The notes: generated by a model from the letters alone, not told the origin. A stretch of 64,000 bases of DNA from Bacteroidetes bacterium OLB11 (GCA_001567165.1 LNFQ01000009.1:1-64000); one strand, 5' to 3'. Numbered from the stretch's first letter, positions 49,732 through 59,560 are shown. A program made the numbers and translations.

Positions 49732-50718
49732 TTGCAACAATTTGAAAACACCTTGAACCAAGATTTTATTAGAAATAGTGCATTAGAAACGATTAAAATT
49801 GAAAGTGAAACAATCAATGCATTGGTTGATTCTATCGATGAACAATTTGTAGCTAGTGTCAAACAAATTTATGAATGTAAAGGGCGGCTAATTATTAGTG
49901 GTATTGGAAAAAGTGCCATTATCGCACAAAAAATAGTAGCAACACTCAATAGCACCGGTACCGCTTCTATGTATATGCACGCCGCAGAAGGCATTCATGG
50001 GGATTTAGGAATGATACAAAAAGAAGATATAGTAATGTTGATTTCCAAAAGTGGAGAAAGCCCAGAAATTAAAGTTTTGATACCATTAATAAAAAACTTT
50101 GGAAATAAAATAATTGCTCTTTGTGGTAACAAACATTCCTTATTAGCAAAACAAGCTGACTATTTTATCAATTCAACCGTAAAACAAGAGGCCTGCCCAA
50201 ACAATTTAGCACCAACTAGCAGCACGACAGCCCAACTCGTTTTAGGGGATGCCATAGCCGTTGCTCTCCTTCATTTGAAAGGGTTTACAGCAAAGGATTT
50301 TGCGAAGTTTCATCCAGGAGGTGCATTGGGTAAGCAATTATATTTAATTGTTCAAACGATCGCTGAAACAAATGAGAAGCCAATGGTTTTTGAAAATGAT
50401 TCAATCAAAAATGTCATTATGGAAATTACAGGAAAGCGACTAGGGATAACCGTTGTATTGAATGAAAATAAACAAATTGTAGGAGCTATCACAGATGGTG
50501 ATATCCGAAGAATGTTAGAGAAATATAATAATTTGGCAGACATACAAGCGAAAAATATAATGACAACGCAGCCTAAAACAATAGAAGAAAACACATTGGC
50601 AGTTTATGCTCTTGAGATGATGAGAAAACACAATATATCGCAGTTAATAGTAGTGAAAAGCCGTGAATACAAAGGGATAGTGCATATTCATGATTTGATA
50701 AAGGAAGGGATTATATAA
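49732..50718 (+). CDS. kdsD: Arabinose-5-phosphate isomerase (KdsD/KpsF)
   Basis: A 328-residue SIS-CBS2 protein converting ribulose-5-P to arabinose-5-P, the first step of Kdo synthesis for LPS. The SIS domain has GIGKSA, STGTAS and SKSGESPE (about 45-110), then two CBS domains (about 205-328, with GAITDGDIRR). It starts at a TTG immediately after the C25 gene, suggesting read-through coupling. LpxB also lies in the window. Confidence 0.9.
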   Translation: MQQFENTLNQDFIRNSALETIKIESETINALVDSIDEQFVASVKQIYECKGRLIISGIGKSAIIAQKIVATLNSTGTASMYMHAAEGIHGDLGMIQKEDIVMLISKSGESPEIKVLIPLIKNFGNKIIALCGNKHSLLAKQADYFINSTVKQEACPNNLAPTSSTTAQLVLGDAIAVALLHLKGFTAKDFAKFHPGGALGKQLYLIVQTIAETNEKPMVFENDSIKNVIMEITGKRLGITVVLNENKQIVGAITDGDIRRMLEKYNNLADIQAKNIMTTQPKTIEENTLAVYALEMMRKHNISQLIVVKSREYKGIVHIHDLIKEGII

Positions 50719-50754
50719 TCGGTATAAATATTTTTTTAGAAACAAAATAAAACT

Positions 50755-50762
50755 TAATTTTG
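50755..50762 (+). promoter_or_regulatory. rplY promoter -7 box
   Basis: TAATTTTG matches TAnnTTTG about 58 bp before the rplY start, leaving a leader of roughly 50 nt that could carry translational control. Confidence 0.45.
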
Positions 50763-50819
50763 CACACTTTTTAAAACAAAACTAAAGACTTTCAATGTCT
50801 ATAACTTGATTTTTTATTT

Positions 50820-51407
50820 ATGAAACAAATTACAATTTCAGGACAACTCAGAAGCGAATTTGGTAAAAAAGCATCCCGTCAAATCCGTTCTGAGGGAAAA
50901 GTGCCTTGTGTAATTTATGGTGGGTCAAAAAATATACATTTCACTGCAACTCATAAAGAGCTTAAAGGAATCGTATATACACCTGAATTTAAAATGGCAT
51001 TAATTCAAATTGATGGAAATGATTACAACTGTATTTTAAAAGATTTACAGTTTGATAAAATCACAGATGAAGTGATTCATTTGGATTTTCTTGAATTGGT
51101 TCCGAACAAAAAGATAAATGCCACTGTTCCTTTAAGCTTTACAGGTCAATCCGTTGGAGTGAAAGCAGGTGGTCGTTTTGAAATCAAAATGAGTGCAATT
51201 AAAGTGAGAACAACACCTGAAAATCTGAAAGCTCAAATTGATGTAGATATTACCAACTTAGAAATTGGAAAAAATCTTCGTATTGAAGATATTCAACTTG
51301 ATAATATTGAAATTATGCATAACAAGAGAATTCCGATAGCATCTGTGGTAACAACTCGTGCTCTTAAACAACAAGAAAACGAAGCTGCAAAAGCGGATAA
51401 AAAATAA
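50820..51407 (+). CDS. rplY: 50S ribosomal protein L25/Ctc
   Basis: A 195-residue two-domain L25 (CTC form) that binds 5S rRNA. The N-terminal TL5-type motif is FGKKASRQIRSEGKVPCVIYGG and the C-terminal beta domain runs to about 190. It is followed by a strong terminator. Confidence 0.95.
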   Translation: MKQITISGQLRSEFGKKASRQIRSEGKVPCVIYGGSKNIHFTATHKELKGIVYTPEFKMALIQIDGNDYNCILKDLQFDKITDEVIHLDFLELVPNKKINATVPLSFTGQSVGVKAGGRFEIKMSAIKVRTTPENLKAQIDVDITNLEIGKNLRIEDIQLDNIEIMHNKRIPIASVVTTRALKQQENEAAKADKK

Positions 51408-51428
51408 TAGGAAGTTTTACTTTATATC

Positions 51429-51462
51429 AAAAGGGCTACATTTTTCAATGTAGCCCTTTTTG
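51429..51462 (+). terminator. rplY terminator
   Basis: AAAAGGGCTACAT and ATGTAGCCCTTTTT pair around TTTTCA and are followed by a T-run, a strong intrinsic terminator on the plus strand. Confidence 0.85.
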
Positions 51463-51502
51463 ATTGCGTCGAATGAAATGAAGGTTGAGAATTGATTAAA
51501 AT

Positions 51503-51537
51503 AAAAAAAGGTTCTGAATTATTCAGAACCTTTTTTT
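51503..51537. terminator. Bidirectional terminator of the phaE-like operon
   Basis: GGTTCTGAA and TTCAGAACC form a 9-bp stem with a TTA loop, flanked by A- and T-runs, so it can stop transcription from either side. It lies just past the minus-strand phaE-like gene. Confidence 0.85.
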
Positions 51538-51594
51538 ATGTTGAAAAGAATTTAAAATGTAGTTGATTTTTTTAATTAAAATTCAACAATCATT

Positions 51595-52341
51595 TTATTT
51601 TTTTGATGATTTCTTAGCTGTTTTAACAGGTTCTTCATCAATTTCTAACATTGATTGTAACTGGCGAACTTGTTTTTTTAAATCATAAATAGTTTGATAA
51701 AGTTCATCCATTTCGCTTCTTGTAGCAACTGGCACATCTTTGAACAATTTTTCTATTTGTTTTTCTGTTGCTTTTTTGATGCGTAATTGAAGAGAATGAA
51801 CTTCAGCCATTAACTTACTGTAAGCATCGCTTTCAAAAAGAGCTACAAAGTTTTTGTCAGAAGTATTTAGCCATTCTTGATACAATTTAATCAAGCTGTC
51901 AATGCTTTCGCCATTTTCAATTTTGTTAGCTACTTTTTCAGCGATATTTTCCATTACTTTCACACCATTTGTATAAATCATGTGTTGAAGTTCTGCATTT
52001 TTAATATTATAAATATTAAGTTCATGCATGATTTCAGCCCATTCATTCAATGTTTTAGTATCATTGTTTGGAGTTATTAATTTTGCATAAGGAGCAAAAG
52101 TGGTATTGAGCTGATTATGGAAAGCATTATATTGATTCAACATGTGAGTGAAAGGATTTCCAAACATTGTTGGCATCAAGGTTTCCATGCTATTTTTCAT
52201 AGTAGAAAAATATTCTTTCGCTTGTCCCGCTTGAGTTTTGAATGAATCTTGGAAGAAATTTTTCATTTGATTTGAATAATCTTGAGTTGACTGCGGCATG
52301 AAAGAAAATAGGTTATCCATAAATTCTTTATACTTGCTCAT
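51595..52341 (-). CDS. phaE: PhaE-like subunit of class III PHA synthase
   Basis: A 248-residue helical protein with the PhaE-family core LYQEWLNTSDKNFVALFESDAYSKLMAEV, LQLRIKKATEKQIEKL and DELYQTIYDLKKQVRQLQ, and a Lys-rich tail. PhaE partners with PhaC to make polyhydroxyalkanoate. No PhaC is nearby, so PhaC lies elsewhere or the protein has another role. It overlaps the phasin-like gene by ATGA. Confidence 0.75.
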   Translation of the reverse strand: MSKYKEFMDNLFSFMPQSTQDYSNQMKNFFQDSFKTQAGQAKEYFSTMKNSMETLMPTMFGNPFTHMLNQYNAFHNQLNTTFAPYAKLITPNNDTKTLNEWAEIMHELNIYNIKNAELQHMIYTNGVKVMENIAEKVANKIENGESIDSLIKLYQEWLNTSDKNFVALFESDAYSKLMAEVHSLQLRIKKATEKQIEKLFKDVPVATRSEMDELYQTIYDLKKQVRQLQSMLEIDEEPVKTAKKSSKK

Positions 52342-53045
52342 ATCAAAAATTTTTTGTTGAAGGTATCCATGTTGAATGTTTTATCTTGAATCGATTTAAA
52401 CATAGGCATCCACATTTCATAAAATTTAGAAAAACCATCAGTCATATTAAACATTCCTTTGAATGAGTCTTGTAAAGTACCGTTTTGAAAACCTTTTGTA
52501 AACTCAAGGTAGTTATTGTTTAAAATTGATTGAAATTGATTATAAAACGATTTGAATTGTTCTGTTGCTTTTTCAAATTGTTCTTGATAATTGTTTGTAT
52601 TCATAAATTGTTGCATTGGATTTTGAGACCACATATTTGTAAAATATTGCATTGGATTTTGAGCAGATGCAGCATTCATCATATTTTGAAAAGGATTTTC
52701 TCCTTTTGAAATGTTTTGCATGAATTGCGAATTCATTTCTGTCATTTGTTTTGCCCAAGCGAGTTGTTGATTATACCAATTAGTGAAATACTCGTTTGAT
52801 TTTTCAAAATTTTGAGTGGTTTCTTCTTTTACAGTATTTGTTTTTGAAGAGATTTGGTCAATTGAATTTTTTGTTGATTCAACTGTTTTTTTATAAAGTT
52901 CATTTCCTTTATCAATTGCATCATTGATGATTTGGTTTCCGTTTGACATTTTTTTGGTATTTTCTACCATTGTGTCAACTACTTTTTGTTGTGTTTCTAA
53001 AATATTTTCAAAAAAATTTTTAGAAGAGTTTGTTTTGTTTGCCAT
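52338..53045 (-). CDS. Phasin-like granule-associated protein
   Basis: A 235-residue, Asn/Gln/Met-rich helical protein without signal peptide, with phasin-type amphipathic segments (ETQQKVVDTMVENTKK, FEKATEQFKSFYNQFQ). Phasins coat PHA granules. The direct overlap with the PhaE-like gene supports this reading. Assignment rests on composition and context, not a motif. Confidence 0.55.
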   Translation of the reverse strand: MANKTNSSKNFFENILETQQKVVDTMVENTKKMSNGNQIINDAIDKGNELYKKTVESTKNSIDQISSKTNTVKEETTQNFEKSNEYFTNWYNQQLAWAKQMTEMNSQFMQNISKGENPFQNMMNAASAQNPMQYFTNMWSQNPMQQFMNTNNYQEQFEKATEQFKSFYNQFQSILNNNYLEFTKGFQNGTLQDSFKGMFNMTDGFSKFYEMWMPMFKSIQDKTFNMDTFNKKFLI

Positions 53046-53195
53046 TTTATTATTTATTTGCAGTGATTTGAAATTTTTTAGAAGTTAATACGAATCTTGA
53101 TAATTCAGGTATTAATTTCGGATGCAAAATTACTACAAATGATTTAAAATTAATTTTTAGTAATTGTTATTAAAATGTAATAATACCTTATATAT

Positions 53196-53607
53196 ATGTT
53201 GAAAATAGGAGATAAATTTGAACATGAGTATAGCTACACTCAAGAACAAGTAAATTTGTATGCTGAAGTAAGTGGTGACACAAATCCGCTACACACAAAT
53301 CAAGAAGCTGGAAAAAATAGCATTTTTGGAAGATGTATCATTCATGGTTTTTTAGGAGCCAGCGTATTCACTAAAATTTTTTGGGGCTTTATGGTATGCT
53401 GATGGTCATATTTATATGAAACAAAGCATGACTTGGTTGAAACCAATGTTTGTTGATACGAAATACAAAGCAATTATCACAATTAAAGAAATTTTTCCTG
53501 AAAAAAATAGAGTGCTTTATGATTGTGCTGTTTTTGACGCAAACACAGGCGAGCAAACGATTGCAGGTGAAGCTTTGTTGATGAATAAAAAACAATATAT
53601 TTGGTAG
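53196..53607 (+). pseudogene. MaoC/PhaJ-like (R)-enoyl-CoA hydratase, frame broken once
   Basis: A 136-residue (corrected) hot-dog fold protein. It has the MaoC signature YAEVSGDTNPLH with the catalytic Asp and His, followed by IHGFLGAS. One surplus base in the six-T run at 53377-53382 splits it (53196-53402 and 53416-53607); removal gives FTKIFGALWYADGHIYMKQS. It could supply (R)-3-hydroxyacyl-CoA to PHA or, with the next genes, act in an acyl chain pathway. Divergent from the phasin operon. Confidence 0.75.
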
Positions 53608-53611
53608 TTTT

Positions 53612-54226
53612 TTAAACCTCTACATACAATTGATTTAAATTTTCTTTAGAAAATTCAATATCTGATTTTTGTTTAGTAATTAAGCAAAATAGAATATCGG
53701 TTTTTTCTTCACACACATCTATAAATCCACACAAAGCTTGTTTGGCTTTTCTTTCTAGGAATAGTTGTTCCGTTTGATTGTAAATCAAATTTGGGTTAAA
53801 TTTGTTCTGAATGAAAAATGAATTTTCCCCTTTCATCTCATATCGAATGGCTATTTCACCTGCTATAATATTTGGCAAGGTATAAACAAAAATAGATGGG
53901 CTTGGTAATTCATTATGAATCGTGTGCTGAAATTGAATATCGGTATGGAGTGAAGATTGAGTATTGCTCAAAATAATCACTTTTTGGTAAGGAGAAATCG
54001 CTTGTGGTGTAAAGGGTTTCAATAATAGCTCAGATGCAATTATGCCCCATTTGCACATTAAATCCATTTTATAAAATTTTGGATAATTCATATCTATTGA
54101 TTTATAAAATTGTGTACATCTTTCAAGTGATGAATGAGCAGTAGGGTGAGATTCTTGATTCGGATTTTGAGTTGAGAATTTCTCTAAAATCCTCACATGG
54201 TGTTGGATATACAAATGATTTTCCAC
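53612..54226 (-). CDS. Ketoacyl-synthase-like (N-terminal domain) protein
   Basis: A 204-residue protein resembling stand-alone ketoacyl-synthase N-terminal domains of flexirubin/aryl-polyene clusters: YKMDLMCKWGIIAS, then VIILSNTQSSLHTD, and VYTLPNIIAGEIAIRYEMKGE. The active-site Cys of true condensing enzymes is not seen, so it is probably a non-catalytic partner. It lies 6 bp after the FAD oxidoreductase stop, in the same operon. Confidence 0.65.
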   Translation of the reverse strand: MENHLYIQHHVRILEKFSTQNPNQESHPTAHSSLERCTQFYKSIDMNYPKFYKMDLMCKWGIIASELLLKPFTPQAISPYQKVIILSNTQSSLHTDIQFQHTIHNELPSPSIFVYTLPNIIAGEIAIRYEMKGENSFFIQNKFNPNLIYNQTEQLFLERKAKQALCGFIDVCEEKTDILFCLITKQKSDIEFSKENLNQLYVEV

Positions 54227-54232
54227 GAAAGA

Positions 54233-55475
54233 TTATGCTTGTGTGTCTCTGATATATTTAGCAAGTGATTTGACCTGCTTTTCATGATTATTCACAAAAG
54301 GATTACTTTTGTCCCAAACATAACCTGCAAGCACCGAACTAATTTGTCTTCTAATTTCTTCATTCTGATTTTTTGAAAAGAAAATAGTATGCAAATCGCC
54401 GCTGTACCACTCATTCACAAAAGTTCTAAATACGTTCACTCCTTGCATGCAAGGTTCCATATAATCTTTTTCCCAATCAACCGGTTTGTTATTTAATTTA
54501 TCAATCACTAAATGAGCTGCTTTTTGAGCTGAAACACTTGCCAGCGTTACACCGCTAGAAAACATGGGGTCTAAAAATTCGGTAACATTTCCTGTCAATA
54601 CAAAACCTTTTCCGTAAAATTTATCTGTTGTGGCACTCCAACTTTTTAATTCTCTAGGTTCAAAAATCATTTCACAATCTCCAAATTGTTCATTGAGTTC
54701 CTCATGTGAAGCGATCATTGCTTTCAAATTTTCAGTTGGTGTAGAATTGAATTTTTCAAAAAAATCAGGGAATCCTACAAAGCCAACGGATGTGTTTCCA
54801 TTGCTAAAAGGAATACACCAAACCCAAGTTGTGGTGTCATACACATAGATAGTGATTCTGTCGGGTTCTTCGGCTTTTATTTTATTTCTATTTTTGTCGA
54901 TATAGTGAGTGAATAATGCTCTGCGAGGAGCTAAATTACTTTCTTTTTCAAGCCCAAACATACGAGGAATTACACGACCATAACCACTACCATCAATAAT
55001 GAATTTGGCAGAAATTTTATGGATAGTCCCATCTTTTAATTTAATGTCAATATCAGAAGATTCATCATCGTGAAATTGAATATGGACAACTTCCGATTCA
55101 TAATAAATTGGGATATTCATTTTTCCACATTCATCAGCTAATATTTTGTCAAAGTCTGCACGTGGCACCTGCCATGTCCATTCATAGCCACTACTGTGTT
55201 TTTCGTTAAAGTTAAAATCACAAATCGTTTTATCACTCATTACAAATTTGGCTCCTGACTTTTCTTGAAATTTAGCATCTTTCAATGCGTTCAAAAATCC
55301 AGCTTCCTCTAGAGCTTCCATACAACGAGGTAGCAAGCTTTCGCCAATCACAAACCGAGGAAATGTTGTTTTTTCAACAATAACCACATCTAATCCTGCT
55401 TTTTTTTAAAATGGAGGCTGCAATGGTACCAGATGGTCCTGCTCCTATTACTAATACATCTACTTTTGTTTTCAT
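54233..55475 (-). CDS. FAD-dependent oxidoreductase, tryptophan-halogenase-like (N-terminus out of frame)
   Basis: A 413-residue (corrected) flavoprotein. The FAD-binding Rossmann motif VLVIGAGPSGTIAA is at the corrected N-terminus from 55475, separated from the main frame (54233-55387, starting MVIVEKTTF) by one surplus base in the eight-T run at 55400-55407. GESLLPR and GNVTEFLDPMFSSG are family motifs. Members occur in flexirubin and aryl-polyene operons beside ketoacyl-synthase-like proteins, as here. The rest of such a cluster is absent. Confidence 0.75.
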
Positions 55476-55566
55476 TAGGTTTTAATAATTAATGCGACAA
55501 ATGTATAAAAAAATAATTGATGTTATTAATTTCCTTTTTGTAATTGTTTTTTTTAAGATGATAAAG

Positions 55567-55596
55567 TTTGACAAGTTTAATTACTTACTATATTTG
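55567..55596 (+). promoter_or_regulatory. K+ channel gene promoter
   Basis: TTTG (55567-55570) and TATATTTG (55589-55596) match the -33/-7 consensus with 18-19 bp spacing, about 20 bp upstream of the TTG start. Confidence 0.6.
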
Positions 55597-55616
55597 AAGT
55601 TTAATATTTAAATCAA

Positions 55617-56453
55617 TTGTTCCATTTTAGTAAAGAAAAATTAGTTCCAGAGTCTGGTTGGAGAGAGAAAGTTTATCGAATTATTTATTTCTCTGACTCA
55701 TCTGTAGGTAAGCTGTTTGACACGATTTTGTTATTGGCAATCTTGATTAGTACGGGTATGGTAATGCTTGAGTCGGTACCAAGTGTGCAACGGGAATATG
55801 GTCGATTTTTTCTTTATTTTGAGTGGACTCTTGGATTGTTTTTTATTGCGGAATATTATTTGAGAATCGCCTCAATTAAAAACTATAAATCCTTTATGTT
55901 TAGTGCTTTTGGGGTGATTGATTTGCTGACAATTATTTCTTTTTTTATCAGTCTTGTGTTTCCACAAATGCACTTTTTAGTAGCAATACGAATGCTTAGA
56001 TTATTGAGAATTTTTAGGATATTTCGTTTGATACCTTATCTGAAAGAAGCGTCATATATCTTGAAAGCCTTGCAAGATAGCTATCGTAAAATTATTATTT
56101 TTTTGTTGTTTATAACCATTGTTTCTATCATCGTAGGTTCGGCAATGTATGTTTTGGAGAATAAACATAATGAAGGATTTAAAAGCATTCCTCAAAGTAT
56201 TTATTGGGCAATTGTTACGATTACGACAGTCGGGTATGGTGATGTTGCTCCCAGTACGGCTTTTGGAAAATTTATTTCGGTTATTTTAATGCTTTGTGGA
56301 TATGGTATCATTGCAGTCCCAACAGGTATTGTGGTGAAAAATTTAGAACTCCTTAAAAAAGCAAAATCGCTCTGTAAAAATTGTGGAAACCCCGATAATG
56401 ATATAGATGCAAAATTTTGCAAAAGATGTGGTGAACTTGTTACTAAAAAATGA
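55617..56453 (+). CDS. Voltage-gated-type potassium channel with C-terminal zinc ribbon
   Basis: A 278-residue six-helix ion channel: S4 carries repeated Arg (RMLRLLRIFRIFRLI), the selectivity filter is TTVGYGD, and S1-S6 span about 30-235. The C-terminus has a CxxC-x(n)-CxxC zinc-ribbon (CKNCGNPDNDIDAKFCKRCG), unusual for this family and possibly regulatory. Translation starts at TTG (55617). Predicted to be a K+ channel in the inner membrane. Confidence 0.85.
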   Translation: MFHFSKEKLVPESGWREKVYRIIYFSDSSVGKLFDTILLLAILISTGMVMLESVPSVQREYGRFFLYFEWTLGLFFIAEYYLRIASIKNYKSFMFSAFGVIDLLTIISFFISLVFPQMHFLVAIRMLRLLRIFRIFRLIPYLKEASYILKALQDSYRKIIIFLLFITIVSIIVGSAMYVLENKHNEGFKSIPQSIYWAIVTITTVGYGDVAPSTAFGKFISVILMLCGYGIIAVPTGIVVKNLELLKKAKSLCKNCGNPDNDIDAKFCKRCGELVTKK

Positions 56454-56570
56454 ATGAAGAGGAATTTTATTTTTGAATAAATAAAATAAATCGCTTGTTA
56501 AACTAGTTGTATTTATATTTAGCTATATGGATTCTACAGATATAAATATTGAAAGATGAAAATTGTTTGT

Positions 56571-56578
56571 TAGTTTTG
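56571..56578 (+). promoter_or_regulatory. ccmE promoter -7 box
   Basis: TAGTTTTG matches TAnnTTTG about 26 bp before the ccmE start. Confidence 0.4.
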
Positions 56579-56603
56579 CATACTTGAATTTTAGGAATAT
56601 CAG

Positions 56604-57002
56604 ATGAAAAAAATTAATATAATTGCTTTGCTTATTATTGCCGTTGTGATAGCTGGCATTTTAAGCATGGTGGGCGATTTTAGCTCATATCAAACCTTTG
56701 CAAGTGCAGAAGATAAGCCGGGTAAAGAATTTCAAATTATAGGAACTTTAGATACATCAGAACATGCAATGCACTATGACCCAATTCAAGATCCTAATCG
56801 GTTTACTTTTTATGCAAAAGACGAATCTGGAGTTACAAAAAAAGTTGTTTTTTCTGGTACGAAGCCACAAGATTTTGAGCGAAGCGAACGACTGACTATG
56901 ACCGGTCGTATGGAAAATGGTGAATTTAAATGCAGTAAAATATTGATGAAATGCCCTTCTAAGTATAATAACGATCAAATAGTCGTGGGAAAACCGAGTT
57001 AA
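56604..57002 (+). CDS. ccmE: Cytochrome c maturation protein CcmE (CxxxY type)
   Basis: A 132-residue periplasmic haem chaperone with one N-terminal membrane anchor (5-24) and an OB-fold domain. The haem-attachment motif is C117-P-S-K-Y121, i.e. CxxxY in place of the classic HxxxY. CxxxY forms are known in some bacteria and archaea. It passes haem to CcmF, whose gene starts 30 bp downstream. Confidence 0.85.
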   Translation: MKKINIIALLIIAVVIAGILSMVGDFSSYQTFASAEDKPGKEFQIIGTLDTSEHAMHYDPIQDPNRFTFYAKDESGVTKKVVFSGTKPQDFERSERLTMTGRMENGEFKCSKILMKCPSKYNNDQIVVGKPS

Positions 57003-57032
57003 ACAATATAACCTTCATTAAATTCATTTTAC

Positions 57033-59456
57033 TTGGAAATTCAATATTTAAACGAACATTTATTACCCGGTCAATTAGGGCAATTTTTTATCATCCTTTC
57101 GTTTGTGATGGCATTCACAGCTTCTATTTCATTTGCATTATCAGCTCAAAGCAAAAATGTACCAGAGCAGAATGCATGGCGAAAATTTGGGGTTACGGCT
57201 TTCTATATTCATTTGATTAGTATTGTCAGTATTTTTTCAGTTCTTTTTTACATAATATTTAATCATTATTTTGAATATCATTATGCCTATTCTCATTCGA
57301 GCAAAGCACTTCCGTTCAAATATTTATTATCCTGTTTTTGGGAAGGGCAGGAGGGGAGCTTTATGTTGTGGGCTTTTTGGCATGCATTGTTATCGTTATC
57401 TATTTTACATCAAAAGCATAAATGGGTAGCACCTGTGATGGCGGTAGTGTCGCTAGTGCAAGTGATTTTAGTCAGTACAATACTAGGTATTCATATAGGC
57501 GATTTTAAAATTGGAAGCACGCCTTTTATATTATTAAGAGATCAAATGTCCGATGCTCCTATTTTTGCTCAAGCTAATTATCTAAAAATGATTGAAGATG
57601 GGAATGGCTTAAATCCATTATTGCAAAATTATTGGATGGTCATTCATCCACCGATTTTGTTTTTAGGGTTTGCATCCACCTTATTTCCATTTGCTTATAC
57701 TGTGGCTGTTTTATGGAAAAATGATTATAAGGATTTTATCAGTCCTCTTTTGAAATGGTCTGTGTTTACAGGACTAACATTGGGTGCTGGTATAATGCTA
57801 GGTGCAGCATGGGCTTATGAAAGTTTAAACTTTGGTGGATATTGGGCTTGGGACCCTGTCGAAAATTCATCATTAGTCCCTTGGATTGTGATGATAGCAG
57901 GTTTGCATACCTTGATGATTTTTAAATCAAGTGCCTACTCTTTAAAATCAACTTTTGTATTTTTCTTACTCTCTTTTTTACTTGTATTATATTCTACTTT
58001 TTTAACCCGTACAGGTGTTTTAGGAGATACATCAGTGCATGCATTTACCGGTGATGGAGATTCGCTGTTTTATCACTTGATCTTTTTTATGTTTTTGTTT
58101 TTAGGAATTGGATTTTTCCTATTCTTTAAAAATTATAAATCAATTCCCGATACCAAAAAAGAAGAGGAGGACATTCGTTCACGCGAGTTTTGGATGTTCA
58201 TTGGATCGTTAGTTCTCATTATTTCAGCAATTCAAATCACATACACAACCTCAATGCCAGTATGGAATCAAATGTTTGGCACCAAACTCACCATTGCAAA
58301 TCCGGTAGAGCATTACAATAAAATTCAATTATGGATAACATTCCTCATCTTAGTAGGAAGTGGATTTGTTTATTATTTGAAATTTAAAACATCGAATATT
58401 AAAGAGGCATTCAAAAAAATATTAACTCCTTTATTGATTAGTATTTTACTTACTGCTTTATTTTGTTATGGTCAGGACATTAAATCGATACCGATTATAA
58501 TATTAATGTTTGCTGGTCTTTTTAGTGTTTGTGCAAACCTATTTTACATCATAAAGGTGATTAAAGGAAAAGCAATTAAATGGGGTGGAACTATCACTCA
58601 TATTGGTTTTGGATTAATGTTAGTTGGAATAATTTTTTCGGCATATAACAAACATGTGATTTCAGTCAATAGGTTAGGTGTAGCGTTGCCTATGGGGAAA
58701 GAAACTGATGCTGAAAATATCAAAGAAAGTGCAGAAAATGTAATGCTATTCAGAGGGATTTCGGTAAAAATGGATAAATATGATATTACCTATATTGGCG
58801 ATACAGTCATAGGTCCTAATCACTATTATCGTGTAAAATATCAAGTAAGAAAAGACGATACCGGTCATGTGACAGAAGAGTTTGTATTAAGCCCGAATGC
58901 ACAAATCAATCCAAAAATGGGACTGATAGCTAGCCCTGATACAAAACATTATTTAACCCATGACATCTTTACTTATGTCACTTCTACAATTGATAAATCA
59001 AAAATTAGCGATACTTCAAAATATGAAAGTCAAGAAGTGGTGAAAGGAGATTCTCTCTTCTTCTCTAATGGATTTATGGTATTTAATGGGTTTGATCCTA
59101 AGCCACATAATGCCAATTATAACCCGGAGAGTGGTGATATAGCTATTAGTGCAAACCTGAAAATTTATTCATTTAATAAAGACCTATACGAAGCCAACCC
59201 GGTTTATGTTATACGAAATAATCAAGAGCATTTTATTCAAGATACGGTGTCAGATTTAAGCCTGTATATCCGGCTTTCAAAAATAATTCCTAGCGAAGAA
59301 AAAGCATTGATAGAATATAAGCAACCCGATGCAATGAATGACTATATCATCATGAAAGCAATCCTTTTCCCATATATCAACGTCTTATGGATTGGAACGA
59401 TTATCATGCTTGTCGGTTTTAGTTTGAGCTTTTATAAAAGAATCAATCAAAAATGA
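57033..59456 (+). CDS. ccmF: Cytochrome c haem lyase subunit CcmF
   Basis: An 807-residue multi-pass inner-membrane protein with about 15 transmembrane helices. The WWD haem-handling motif is GYWAWDPVENSSLVPW (near residue 269), and WEGQEGSFMLW (near 108) is also family-typical. It attaches haem to CxxCH motifs of apocytochrome c. Translation starts at TTG (57033). With ccmE it forms a two-gene unit; ccmA-D, ccmG and ccmH are not here. Confidence 0.9.
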   Translation: MEIQYLNEHLLPGQLGQFFIILSFVMAFTASISFALSAQSKNVPEQNAWRKFGVTAFYIHLISIVSIFSVLFYIIFNHYFEYHYAYSHSSKALPFKYLLSCFWEGQEGSFMLWAFWHALLSLSILHQKHKWVAPVMAVVSLVQVILVSTILGIHIGDFKIGSTPFILLRDQMSDAPIFAQANYLKMIEDGNGLNPLLQNYWMVIHPPILFLGFASTLFPFAYTVAVLWKNDYKDFISPLLKWSVFTGLTLGAGIMLGAAWAYESLNFGGYWAWDPVENSSLVPWIVMIAGLHTLMIFKSSAYSLKSTFVFFLLSFLLVLYSTFLTRTGVLGDTSVHAFTGDGDSLFYHLIFFMFLFLGIGFFLFFKNYKSIPDTKKEEEDIRSREFWMFIGSLVLIISAIQITYTTSMPVWNQMFGTKLTIANPVEHYNKIQLWITFLILVGSGFVYYLKFKTSNIKEAFKKILTPLLISILLTALFCYGQDIKSIPIIILMFAGLFSVCANLFYIIKVIKGKAIKWGGTITHIGFGLMLVGIIFSAYNKHVISVNRLGVALPMGKETDAENIKESAENVMLFRGISVKMDKYDITYIGDTVIGPNHYYRVKYQVRKDDTGHVTEEFVLSPNAQINPKMGLIASPDTKHYLTHDIFTYVTSTIDKSKISDTSKYESQEVVKGDSLFFSNGFMVFNGFDPKPHNANYNPESGDIAISANLKIYSFNKDLYEANPVYVIRNNQEHFIQDTVSDLSLYIRLSKIIPSEEKALIEYKQPDAMNDYIIMKAILFPYINVLWIGTIIMLVGFSLSFYKRINQK

Positions 59457-59560
59457 TTTTTAAAAATAAAAAATTAAATTATATTTACCCTTTGAAAATG
59501 AAAAAATAGAACTTCGATTCTGATTTATGATAAAAAAAAAACAAAATAATAATATCCAAT

